A stretch of DNA of 64,000 nucleotides from Streptomyces collinus. GTDB lineage: Bacteria > Actinomycetota > Actinomycetes > Streptomycetales > Streptomycetaceae. The notes below the pieces were generated by a model, which was not told the origin of the DNA, did no database searches, and worked only from the letters and a program-made list of their open reading frames with translations. The stretch is taken from positions 5,208,001-5,272,000 of the forward strand of contig NZ_CP133771.1 in NCBI RefSeq assembly GCF_031348265.1. Direction: 5' to 3'. The position numbers and the translations under genes are program-made. Below, piece after piece: positions 19,248-26,340 of the stretch (positions are counted from its first letter, which is position 1; each line of letters begins with the position of its first letter).

Positions 19248-20089
19248 GTACCGAGCGAGGTGAGGACGTCGCGCCGCAGGGCCACGCGCGCCGGGGCTTC
19301 GTATGCGCCGCGCTCGCGCGGGCGGGGGATGTCCCGGACGGCGACGAGGCCGCCCGCGCCGAGCAGGGCCACGCGGTCGCCGAGGAACAGCGCCTCGTCC
19401 ACGTCGTGGGTGACGAAGACGACGGTGGCGCCCGTGCCCTGGAGCACCTCCACCAGCAGGTCCTGCATCCCCGCGCGGGTCTGCGCGTCGAGGGCACCGA
19501 ACGGCTCGTCCATCAGGACGGCCCGCGGGCGTCCGGCCAGGGCGCGGGCCAGCTGGACGCGCTGGCGCTGCCCGCCGGAGACCCTGTGCGGCAACTGCCG
19601 CGCCTGCGAGCCGAGTCCGACCCGCTCCAGCCAGGTCTGGGCCTGCCTCCGGCGCTCGGCGCCGGGCATGCCGCGGATGGCGAGGGGGAGTTCGACGTTG
19701 GCGCGCAGGGTGCGCCAGGGGAGCAGGGCGTCCTCCTGGAAGACCAGGGCGCGGTCGGCAGAGGGGCCGGTCAGCGGGTGCCCGTCCTGGGCGATCTCAC
19801 CGGCGAGCGGCGACAGCAGGCCGGCCAGGGTGCGCAGCAGGGTCGACTTGCCGCAGCCGGAGGGGCCAACGACGGTGAGGATCTCGCCGGGGGCGATGTC
19901 CAGGTCGACCTGGTCCAGGGCGGTCGTGCCGGGGCGGCCGAGGGAGGCACCGGCGAGGGTGAGCCGGGTGCCGCGCACGGGGGCGGCGGGGGCGCCGGCC
20001 TCGGACGAGGCTTTCGGGCCGGTGCCGGACGAGGCATCCGGGGCAGCCCCGGACGGGGTGTTCGAGACGGTCTCAGACGAGGTGCTCAT
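19244..20089 (-). CDS. NitT/TauT family ABC transporter ATP-binding protein
   Basis: This 281-residue ATPase is of the SsuB/TauB/NrtD type that powers uptake of sulfonates, nitrate or related small anions. Walker A is GPSGCGKST, the Q-loop is FQEDALLPWR (the family's typical QEDALLPW form), the signature is VSGGQRQRV, Walker B is AVLMDEPFGALD, and the switch His is in FVTHDVDEAL. The first 35 residues are a Ser/Gly/Ala-rich low-complexity leader. It overlaps the permease gene by 17 bases upstream and the flavoprotein gene by four bases downstream. Confidence 0.9.
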   Translation of the reverse strand: MSTSSETVSNTPSGAAPDASSGTGPKASSEAGAPAAPVRGTRLTLAGASLGRPGTTALDQVDLDIAPGEILTVVGPSGCGKSTLLRTLAGLLSPLAGEIAQDGHPLTGPSADRALVFQEDALLPWRTLRANVELPLAIRGMPGAERRRQAQTWLERVGLGSQARQLPHRVSGGQRQRVQLARALAGRPRAVLMDEPFGALDAQTRAGMQDLLVEVLQGTGATVVFVTHDVDEALFLGDRVALLGAGGLVAVRDIPRPRERGAYEAPARVALRRDVLTSLGT

Positions 20090-20951
20090 CGCGTGCCTCC
20101 TCGGATCGGGCCCCTCCGGGGACCTCGGCGGGGGCGGCCGGTGCCGGTGTCACGGACCGGTCGTGCCGGGGCGGCCGGGCCCCGGGCACGTACGCGGTGC
20201 GGGGCAGCCAACGGGTGAGGCGGCGGCCCAGGAGTTCCACGGCCGTGGAGGTGAGCCAGCCGAGGACGCCGATGGTGACCATGCCGACGAACACGCCGGG
20301 GTAGTCGACGACCGTGTAGTCCTGCCAGGTGCGGTACCCCACGCCGTACTGGCCGGAGATCATCTCGGCGGAGATCACACAGATCCACGAGACGCCGATG
20401 CCGACGGACAGGCCGCCGAACACACCGGGCAGCGCGCCCGGCAGCACGACCGAGCCGAGGATCCGCCACCGGCCGCCGCCCATGGTGCGCACGGCCTCCT
20501 CCCACACCGGGGTCAGGGCGCGCACCGCGTGCCGGGTGGAGACCAGGACGGGGAAGAAGGCGGCGGTGCAGGTGATGAAGACGATGCCCTGCTCGTTGGA
20601 GGGGAACAGCAGGATCGCGACGGGGACCAGGGCGATGGCCGGGATCGGCCGGATCACCTCCAGCACCGGACCGAGCAGGTCCTCGGCGAGACGCGAGCGC
20701 GCCACGAGCACGCCCGTGGCCACACCGAGGACGGCGGCCAGCAGGAAACCGGTGAGGATCCGGGTGAGGCTGTCGGTGAGGTCCGTCCAGTAGTCCGGCC
20801 CGGACACCCGGGCGGCGAAGGTCCGGGCCACGTCGGTGACCGTCGGGAACTGCGAGAAGCGCAGCCACAGGTCGATGTTCAGGCTGGTCAGCGCCTGCCA
20901 CAGCCCCAGCGCGGCGGCAAGCGACACCACGCGAAGCGCGTACCGCTTCAC
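20073..20951 (-). CDS. NitT/TauT family ABC transporter permease
   Basis: This 292-residue inner-membrane protein is a SsuC/TauC-like permease with about six hydrophobic segments. The EAA loop that contacts the ATPase is visible as EEAVRTMGGGRWRILGSVVL followed by PGALPGVFGG. The hydrophilic C-terminal tail after residue 250 lies in the overlap with the ATPase gene. ATG 20951 overlaps the stop of the binding-protein gene as ATGA, so all three transporter genes are translationally coupled. Confidence 0.9.
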   Translation of the reverse strand: MKRYALRVVSLAAALGLWQALTSLNIDLWLRFSQFPTVTDVARTFAARVSGPDYWTDLTDSLTRILTGFLLAAVLGVATGVLVARSRLAEDLLGPVLEVIRPIPAIALVPVAILLFPSNEQGIVFITCTAAFFPVLVSTRHAVRALTPVWEEAVRTMGGGRWRILGSVVLPGALPGVFGGLSVGIGVSWICVISAEMISGQYGVGYRTWQDYTVVDYPGVFVGMVTIGVLGWLTSTAVELLGRRLTRWLPRTAYVPGARPPRHDRSVTPAPAAPAEVPGGARSEEARDEHLV

Positions 20952-22309
20952 GACGCCCGCTCCAGGGCGTCAACGTACGGGACGACCCGCGCTCCGCCGT
21001 GCCCGGCGATGTACGCCTGCGCGGTGTCGGGGGCGACGAAGGGCAGCAGCTGGTCGCCGTCGGCCACCCACACGGCCTCGTCGGCGAACCAGAGGGTGCC
21101 GGTGGTGGTGTCGGGGACGTAGGCGGCGCGCAGGTCGTCGCGGTGCCCGGCGACGTAACGCAGCAGCTTGGAGGGGGAGTTGAACGTGATCGTCTTCGAA
21201 GCGCCCTTGGGCCAGGCCTCGCTCGCGGCCGGTGCGGGCTTCGTGGCGAGGTGCCTGGCGTACGCCGCCGGTCCGAGGGCCTTCTTCACGTACCGGTCGT
21301 CGACGAAGGAGTCGACGTCCACGTCGCCGGTGAGCTTCGCCGACTTGAGGACCGACACGTCCTGCTTCAGCGCGGAGACGAGCTGGGGCTTGATGGCCGG
21401 GTCGAAGGTGGCGATGCCGTGAGCGCCGTTGTAGAGGTAGACGACCTCGGCGGGCAGGCCCGTCGCCTTCGCGACCTTCTCGGCGGCGTCCACCGGGTGG
21501 TCGTTCAGGTAGTCGGTCGCCTCCGCCTGGGCCTTCAGGAACGCCTCCAGTACGGCCGGGCGCTCCTCGGCGAAGTCCTCGCGGGCGGTGACGCCGTGGA
21601 AGGTGGGCAGGTTCAGCCGGGCGCCGTCGTAGATCGCCTTCGCCTTGCCCTGGAAGGCGAGCAGGCCGGGCCAGGCGACGAACTGGGAGAGCGCGTCCGT
21701 GCTGCCCGCCGTGAGGGCGGAGGCGCCGACGGAGGGCTGCTGGTTGAGCTTCTCGATGCCGCCGTTCGGGTCGATGCCGGCGCGCTGGAGAGCCCGTACG
21801 AGAGTGCCGTCGGCGGCCGAGCCGACGCTCGTGGAGACCTTCTTGCCCTTCAGGTCCTTCAGGGAGGTCAGCTTGGAGCCGGGCGCGGTGACGATGGTGT
21901 TGAGGCCGCCGCGGAGGTTGTAGCCGGTGACCGAGACCAGGCGGGTGGGGCTGTTCAGCTGCTTGCCGCGGGCCGCGTTGATGAGGAGGGGGAAGTCGCC
22001 CATCGAGCCGATGTCGATCTTCCCGGCGGTCATCTGGGCGGTGATGGGGGCTCCGGTGGCGTAGTCCTGCCAGTCCACCTTGTAGCGGACGCCGTCGTGC
22101 AGGGAGTTGAGCTGCTTCTCGAAGGAGCCGAGGGAGCGGAGCAGGGTGCCCGCCGTGACGGTGTTGATCGTCCTGGACTGGTAGCCGACGGTGACGGTGA
22201 CCGTGGAGCCGCTGCCGGCCTCGGCGTCACCGCCGCATGCGCTGAGCGGGAGCAGGAGGACGACGGCGGAGATCGCGACTGCTGTGCGTTGCATGGTGGT
22301 TCGGGACAT
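20948..22309 (-). CDS. NitT/TauT-type substrate-binding lipoprotein with NosL-like C-terminal domain
   Basis: This 453-residue protein begins with a lipoprotein signal peptide; the lipobox is LSAC near residue 25. Residues 40-350 are a type 2 periplasmic binding fold of the SsuA/NrtA kind (MGDFPLLINAARG, KDLKGKKVSTSVGSAADGT, ALTAGSTDALSQFVAWPG). The family usually ends near residue 340. Here about 85 more residues resemble NosL, the copper-binding accessory protein of nitrous oxide reductase: TFNSPSKLLRYVAGHRDDL, then RAAYVPDTTTGTLWFADEAV, then GGARVVPYVDAL. The Met-Gly ligand region of NosL looks replaced by ADGDQLLPF. The domain call is from pattern memory and needs a profile search. Confidence 0.8.
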   Translation of the reverse strand: MSRTTMQRTAVAISAVVLLLPLSACGGDAEAGSGSTVTVTVGYQSRTINTVTAGTLLRSLGSFEKQLNSLHDGVRYKVDWQDYATGAPITAQMTAGKIDIGSMGDFPLLINAARGKQLNSPTRLVSVTGYNLRGGLNTIVTAPGSKLTSLKDLKGKKVSTSVGSAADGTLVRALQRAGIDPNGGIEKLNQQPSVGASALTAGSTDALSQFVAWPGLLAFQGKAKAIYDGARLNLPTFHGVTAREDFAEERPAVLEAFLKAQAEATDYLNDHPVDAAEKVAKATGLPAEVVYLYNGAHGIATFDPAIKPQLVSALKQDVSVLKSAKLTGDVDVDSFVDDRYVKKALGPAAYARHLATKPAPAASEAWPKGASKTITFNSPSKLLRYVAGHRDDLRAAYVPDTTTGTLWFADEAVWVADGDQLLPFVAPDTAQAYIAGHGGARVVPYVDALERAS

Positions 22310-22324
22310 GGCGGTTTCGGCCTC

Positions 22325-22552
22325 TCACCGGAGCAGATAGGGCATGTTGACCGTGACGGCTCCGGTGGGGCAGCGGGCAGCGCACGGGCCGCAGTACCAG
22401 CACTCGTCGACATGCATGTAGGCCTTGCCGTTGCGCTCGTCGATGGCGAGGGAGTCCAGCGGGCACATGTCCACGCAGAGCGTGCAGCCGTCGATGCACT
22501 TCGACTCGTCGATGGTCACGGGCACGTCGGCCCGCTGGGGCGCCAAGGGCAT
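22325..22552 (-). CDS. AprB-like 2x[4Fe-4S] ferredoxin
   Basis: This 75-residue protein carries two [4Fe-4S] motifs, CIDGCTLCVDMCP and CWYCGPCAARCP. The pattern and short length resemble the AprB ferredoxin domain of adenylylsulfate reductase without its C-terminal extension. ATG 22552 follows a GGAGA ribosome-binding site. It lies 15 bases before the binding-protein gene. Together with the AprA-like flavoprotein it probably forms a two-subunit flavo-iron-sulfur enzyme in the cytoplasm, with the transporter genes in between. Confidence 0.88.
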   Translation of the reverse strand: MPLAPQRADVPVTIDESKCIDGCTLCVDMCPLDSLAIDERNGKAYMHVDECWYCGPCAARCPTGAVTVNMPYLLR

Positions 22553-22585
22553 GGCTGTCTCCAGGGATGTGCGCGAGCGGGTTGG

Positions 22586-23374
22586 TTACCGGGTCCGGTG
22601 CAGCAGGCCGCTCATGGTGATGCGGTCGCCGCGGAAACGGATGAACTCCAGGTCGACCGGGCGGCCGTCCGCGAGGTGGGTGAGGCGTTCCAGCATGAGA
22701 ACGGCGGCGCCGCGCGGGGCCTCGAGCACGGCGGCCGAGTGGGTGTCCGCGCTGACCGCTTCCAGGGTGATCTCGGCATGGCCGAGGCGCTGGCCGGTGA
22801 CGGCTTCCAGGAGGCGGAAGACGTCGGTGTTCTCCAGGTCGGCGCCGAGCAGTTCGGTGCCGATGTCGAGGGGGATGTAGGTGAGGTCGAGGGACAGGGG
22901 CAGACCGCCGAGCCTGCGCAGGCGTTCGATGTAGAGGACGTCGGTGCCGGGCGCGAGCCGGAGGCGGTCGGCGACGGGTGCGGGTGCCGGGGAGGGGCCC
23001 ATGGTGCGGACCTCGTTGGTGACCTGCCCGTGTTCGCGGAGGGTTTCCGCGAGGCCCATCAGGCGGTCGAGGCCGTGGGGGTACTTGTGGGCCACGACCA
23101 CGGTGCCGACGCCGGGCTGGCGCTCCACGAGGCCCTCGGCCCGCAGCAGGTCGAGAGCCTCGCGGACCGTGTTGCGGCTGGCGCCGTACTCGGCGGCGAG
23201 GGTCGACTCGTGGGGGAGGACACCGTCGGGGAAGGCGCCGGTGAGCAGCAATCGGCGGAGCAGGTCGGCCAGTTGCCGGGCCCGGTCGGCGCGCAGCCGT
23301 CGCCGCGCGCGGTGGGCGGCGACGGTGGTCGCGGCTCCCTGTCCGGCGTGGTCTCGGATGCGGTCACTGGGCAT
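22586..23374 (-). CDS. GntR family (HutC subfamily) transcriptional regulator
   Basis: This protein of about 262 residues has an N-terminal winged helix (LPHESTLAAEYGASRNTVRE) and a C-terminal UTRA-type ligand domain of the HutC class (LYIERLRRLGGLPLSLDLTY ... DVFRLLEAVTGQ). ATG 23374 is given; ATG 23386 (MVRAM) is in frame and would start one base after the palindrome CCTATCCGATAGG, making a leaderless transcript possible. No strong ribosome-binding site precedes either. It is the first gene of the operon that runs through the ferredoxin, transporter and flavoprotein, so it is the likely local regulator. Confidence 0.9.
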   Translation of the reverse strand: MPSDRIRDHAGQGAATTVAAHRARRRLRADRARQLADLLRRLLLTGAFPDGVLPHESTLAAEYGASRNTVREALDLLRAEGLVERQPGVGTVVVAHKYPHGLDRLMGLAETLREHGQVTNEVRTMGPSPAPAPVADRLRLAPGTDVLYIERLRRLGGLPLSLDLTYIPLDIGTELLGADLENTDVFRLLEAVTGQRLGHAEITLEAVSADTHSAAVLEAPRGAAVLMLERLTHLADGRPVDLEFIRFRGDRITMSGLLHRTR

Positions 23375-23387
23375 GGCTCGGACCATA

Positions 23388-23400
23388 CCTATCCGATAGG
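23388..23400 (-). promoter_or_regulatory. Candidate GntR operator
   Basis: CCTATC-C-GATAGG is a perfect 6+6 palindrome around one base, directly upstream of the gntR start. No second copy was seen in the 33-base gap before the ferredoxin gene. A single operator controlling the whole operon by autoregulation is the simplest reading. Confidence 0.6.
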
Positions 23401-23491
23401 AAAAGTGGTGTTGCGGGAATGTTGCGCCACCCGGAGTGTGACCGATCCGATGGATGAGCTGGCGCTTCGGCCGCCCCGCGAGGAGACCCGC

Positions 23492-23629
23492 CACCGGCTG
23501 CCGGGCCGGTACGCCTGTGAGAGTCACCGGCTGCTGGGCCGGGAGGCCCGCGAGAGTCGCCGGTTGCCGGGCCGGTACGCCCGCGGGAGCCGCCGACTGC
23601 CGGGCCGCCACACCTGCGACAGCCACCGG
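23492..23629. repeat. Four degenerate 33-bp tandem repeats
   Basis: Units at 23492-23524, 23525-23557, 23558-23590 and 23591-23623, plus a partial CACCGG, share the core CTGCCGGGCCGGTACGCC. The array fills the gap between the 3' end of the M56 peptidase gene and the gntR promoter. In translation it gives an 11-residue repeat on either strand, but no gene with a start and family match covers it. Confidence 0.8.
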
Positions 23630-23649
23630 CCGCCGCCGGGCCCGCCCGG

Positions 23650-24588
23650 CTACGAAAGCGCCGTCAGTCCCGGAGCGAACGCGATCAGCAGGGGCAGCAG
23701 CGGTACGAGTGCCGCCGTCGTGGTGGTCAGGGCCCGGTGCCGGCGGCCGAGCCGGGGCGGCGGCTCCAGGAGCCGGTCGACCCGTTCGCCCAGCAGGCGG
23801 TGGCTGGAGGCGCAGGACAGGACGCCGCGGTGCTGGTTGAGCTCGATCAGGGCCAGGGCCGTGGTCAGGTGGCCGCAGCGGCGGGAGGCCATGTCGTCGG
23901 CGGCCAGTTCGACCAGGCGGTGGGTCTGGTCGCAGAAGTGGGCGAACAGCGGGATGCGCGGGAAGCCGGTGGCCAGGGCCGTGGACAGGTGCAGCAGCCA
24001 GTCGTGGCGGGCCCGGGCGTGGCCCCGCTCGTGGGTGAGGACGGCGTCGATCTGGTGGCCGGTGAGGCGGTGCAGGGCGCCCGTGGTGACGATCAGCTGG
24101 GGCGGGCTGCCCGGCATCCACCAGGCGTCGGGGTACTCGTCCTCCAGGACCAGCAGCGGTCCCCGGGCCGCGGGCAGGCCGGCCGGCAGGTCGGGGGCGC
24201 GCTCGCGCAGGTGGGCGCGGGCCTGGGCGCGGCGCCGGCGGGCCTCGACGAGCTCCCGTGCGAGCATCGCCGTCGTCCAGGCGGCACCGCAGGCCAGCAG
24301 CAGGGTGAGGGCGGCGGCCCAGGGCGGGGCGGTGGACAGGTCGTACGCCGCGGTCACCGCGGGGGGTGCCGGGGCGAAGAGCTGGGCGCGGACGGTACCG
24401 AAGACGGCCGCGGCGCCCAGGGAGAGTGCCGTCACGCAGCACAGCAGAACCGTGGCCACCAGGCACTGCCAGACCCACAGCGCGACCACCGGTTCCCGCT
24501 CGGGCCAGGCGGCCCGCGTCAGCGCACGGGGAACGGGGACGGCGGCCGTCACGGCGACGACGCTCAGCAGGAGCAGGCAGACGGTCAT
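23650..24588 (-). CDS. M56 family membrane metallopeptidase (BlaR1-like)
   Basis: This 312-residue membrane protein carries the zinc motif LTHERGHARARHDW (HExxH form), followed by the VELAADDMASRR segment with the third ligand region typical of M56/M48 peptidases. Hydrophobic segments lie at residues 1-22, about 38-60, 95-115, near 205 and at the C terminus. ATG 24588 begins the first membrane helix (MTVCLLLLSVVAVTAAVPVP); the upstream open frame is Arg/Ser-rich and not family-like. Such genes often pair with a BlaI-type repressor gene, but none is adjacent here. There is no penicillin-binding sensor domain, so the signal is unknown. Confidence 0.85.
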   Translation of the reverse strand: MTVCLLLLSVVAVTAAVPVPRALTRAAWPEREPVVALWVWQCLVATVLLCCVTALSLGAAAVFGTVRAQLFAPAPPAVTAAYDLSTAPPWAAALTLLLACGAAWTTAMLARELVEARRRRAQARAHLRERAPDLPAGLPAARGPLLVLEDEYPDAWWMPGSPPQLIVTTGALHRLTGHQIDAVLTHERGHARARHDWLLHLSTALATGFPRIPLFAHFCDQTHRLVELAADDMASRRCGHLTTALALIELNQHRGVLSCASSHRLLGERVDRLLEPPPRLGRRHRALTTTTAALVPLLPLLIAFAPGLTALS

Positions 24589-24788
24589 GGCCACGGGCTC
24601 CGGTTCCTCGTCGGAAGAGGGGCGGCTACGGGTCGTGCGGGGGAGGGCGGTCGCCGAGCGCACCGGTGTCCACGCCGAGCGTGGCGTACGTGCGGGCACA
24701 CCGCCCCGCGCCCAGTATGACGGGCCGGGCGGTGTGCGTCAGGAGCTGAACGGCAACGGAGGAGACGGGAGGGGCGGCCGTCGGACGC

Positions 24789-24808
24789 CCGGGGAGCCGG
24801 CTCCCCGG
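24789..24808 (-). terminator. Palindromic terminator after the fumarylacetoacetase gene
   Basis: These 20 bases are a perfect palindrome of CCGGGGAG and CTCCCCGG around CCGG. It lies 11 bases past the fumarylacetoacetase stop in the direction of transcription. Confidence 0.6.
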
Positions 24809-24818
24809 CCGGTCCGTG

Positions 24819-26030
24819 TCAGCCCTGGACCACCCGCCCCGTCACCTCGCTCAGCCCGACCCGTACGCCGTTCGGTCCCGGGGCCCAGGCCGAGAGGGTC
24901 ACCTCGTCGCCGTCCTCCAGGAACGTGCGCTTGCCGTCGGGGAGTTCGAGCGGCTCGCGGCCGTTCCAGGTCAGCTCCAGCAGGGAGCCGCGCTCCCCGT
25001 CCGCCGGGCCGCTGACCGTGCCGGAGCCGTAGAGGTCGCCGGTGCGCAGGGAGGCGCCGTTGACGGTCATGTGGGCCAGCTGCTGGGCGGCCGTCCAGTA
25101 CATGGTGGAGAAGGGCGGTTCGGAGACGACGTGGCCGTTGACGGCGACGCTGATCCGCAGGTCGTAGCCGCCGGGTTCCTCGTCGCTGTCGTCCAGGTAG
25201 GGCAGCAGCCCGTGCGTCCGGGCCGGAGGCGCCACGAGCGCCTCCTCCAGGGCGTCCAGCGGGGTGATCCAGGCCGACACCGACGTGGCGAAGGACTTGC
25301 CGAGGAACGGGCCGAGGGGGACGTACTCCCAGGCCTGGATGTCGCGTGCGGACCAGTCGTTGAGGAGGCACAGCCCGAACACGTGCTCGCGGAAGTCGCC
25401 GAGGGCCACCGGCGCGCCCATCCGGGAGGGCACGCCGACGACGAAGCCGACCTCGGCCTCGATGTCCAGGCGGACGGACGGGCCGAAGACGGGCGCGGCG
25501 TCCGTGGGCGCCTTGCGCTGGCCGGACGGGCGTGCGATCTCCGTGCCGGAGACGACGACCGTGCCGGAGCGGCCGTGGTAGCCGATCGGCAGGTGCTTCC
25601 AGTTGGGGGTGAGGGAGTCCTCGGCGTCGGGGCGGAAGATCTGCCCGACGTTCCGGGCGTGGTTCTCGGAGGCGTAGAAGTCGACGTAGTCCGCGACCTC
25701 GAACGGAAGGTGCAGGTCCACCGACGCCAGGGGGTGGAACAGCGGTGCGACGGTCTCGCGGTGGGACGGCACGGTCACCCAGGCGGTCAGCGCCCGGCGC
25801 ACGTCCGACCAGGTGGTGCGCCCGGCGGCCAGCAGCGGGTTGAGGGTCGGCCGGGCGAGCAGGGAGGCGTACGGCGAGCCGAGCGCGTGGGCCGCCGCGC
25901 CCGCGTCCAGCACGTGGTCGCCGAGCCGGACGCCCACGGTCCGGTGGGACGAGCCGGGGAGGGAGAACACGCCGTACGGCAGGTTGTGCGGGCCGAAGGG
26001 GTCGCCCTCGGGGACATCGAAGGGGGGCAT
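24819..26030 (-). CDS. fahA: Fumarylacetoacetase
   Basis: This 403-residue enzyme hydrolyses 4-fumarylacetoacetate to fumarate and acetoacetate, the last step of tyrosine/homogentisate breakdown. The metal and catalytic residues are visible in family order: YVDFYASENHARNVG (Asp and catalytic His), DIEAEVGFVVG (Glu, Glu) and LLNDWSARDIQAWEYVPLGP (Asp). SH3-like N-terminal domain features (PYGVFSL) are present. ATG 26030 (MPPFDVPEGDPFG) gives the usual family length of about 400; in-frame starts at 26060 and 26090 add residues without a ribosome-binding site. It stands alone, away from homogentisate dioxygenase. Confidence 0.93.
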   Translation of the reverse strand: MPPFDVPEGDPFGPHNLPYGVFSLPGSSHRTVGVRLGDHVLDAGAAAHALGSPYASLLARPTLNPLLAAGRTTWSDVRRALTAWVTVPSHRETVAPLFHPLASVDLHLPFEVADYVDFYASENHARNVGQIFRPDAEDSLTPNWKHLPIGYHGRSGTVVVSGTEIARPSGQRKAPTDAAPVFGPSVRLDIEAEVGFVVGVPSRMGAPVALGDFREHVFGLCLLNDWSARDIQAWEYVPLGPFLGKSFATSVSAWITPLDALEEALVAPPARTHGLLPYLDDSDEEPGGYDLRISVAVNGHVVSEPPFSTMYWTAAQQLAHMTVNGASLRTGDLYGSGTVSGPADGERGSLLELTWNGREPLELPDGKRTFLEDGDEVTLSAWAPGPNGVRVGLSEVTGRVVQG

Positions 26031-26228
26031 CGGGTGCTGCCTCGCTTTCGGGTGTGCCATGTCGTCGCCACGTGTTCGTGGTCGTGCCACACGTTACGGG
26101 TGACACGCCGGTCCTGGGCAGAGTCCGAGGAGGCGGAGACGGGCGAACGGGGCAGGTGGGCCCGGTTGGGGCCGGTCGGGGCGACTCCGGCGGGCCGGAC
26201 GGGACGCCCCATTCGTACGTGCCGGAAG

Positions 26229-26237
26229 TTATCCACA
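26229..26237 (+). promoter_or_regulatory. DnaA-box-like nonamer in the fahA/glycan-locus intergenic region
   Basis: The bases read TTATCCACA. They lie in a 310-base gap between divergent genes that otherwise shows only a possible TTGACG hexamer at 26253-26258 without a good -10 partner. DnaA binding is inference. Confidence 0.3.
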
Positions 26238-26340
26238 GGACGCGACGCAATCTTGACGGAGCGGTGCGAACGGGGCGACTCTGGGCGGGTGCCGGAAGGC
26301 CTCGGGGAGGGGGCTTTCCCACGGCACATCTGGGGGGCGG

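Noticed and set aside
17136..21122. Very long plus-strand open frame (1328 codons) opposite the flavoprotein and transporter genes
   Set aside because: It is the antisense shadow of high-GC coding DNA. It has no family motifs, is Gly/Arg/Val-rich, and crosses several well-supported minus-strand genes.
23492..23629. CRISPR array
   Set aside because: The 33-bp units are contiguous, degenerate and have no unique spacers; no cas genes are near.
22586..24478. Single 630-codon gene joining GntR to an upstream region
   Set aside because: The upstream part is the M56 gene read out of frame plus the tandem repeats; GntR proteins begin at the MPSDRIRDH region.
20999..25015. Plus-strand open frame of 1338 codons across the binding protein, ferredoxin, GntR and M56 genes
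   Set aside because: Same reason: codon periodicity belongs to the opposite strand and no domain is recognisable.
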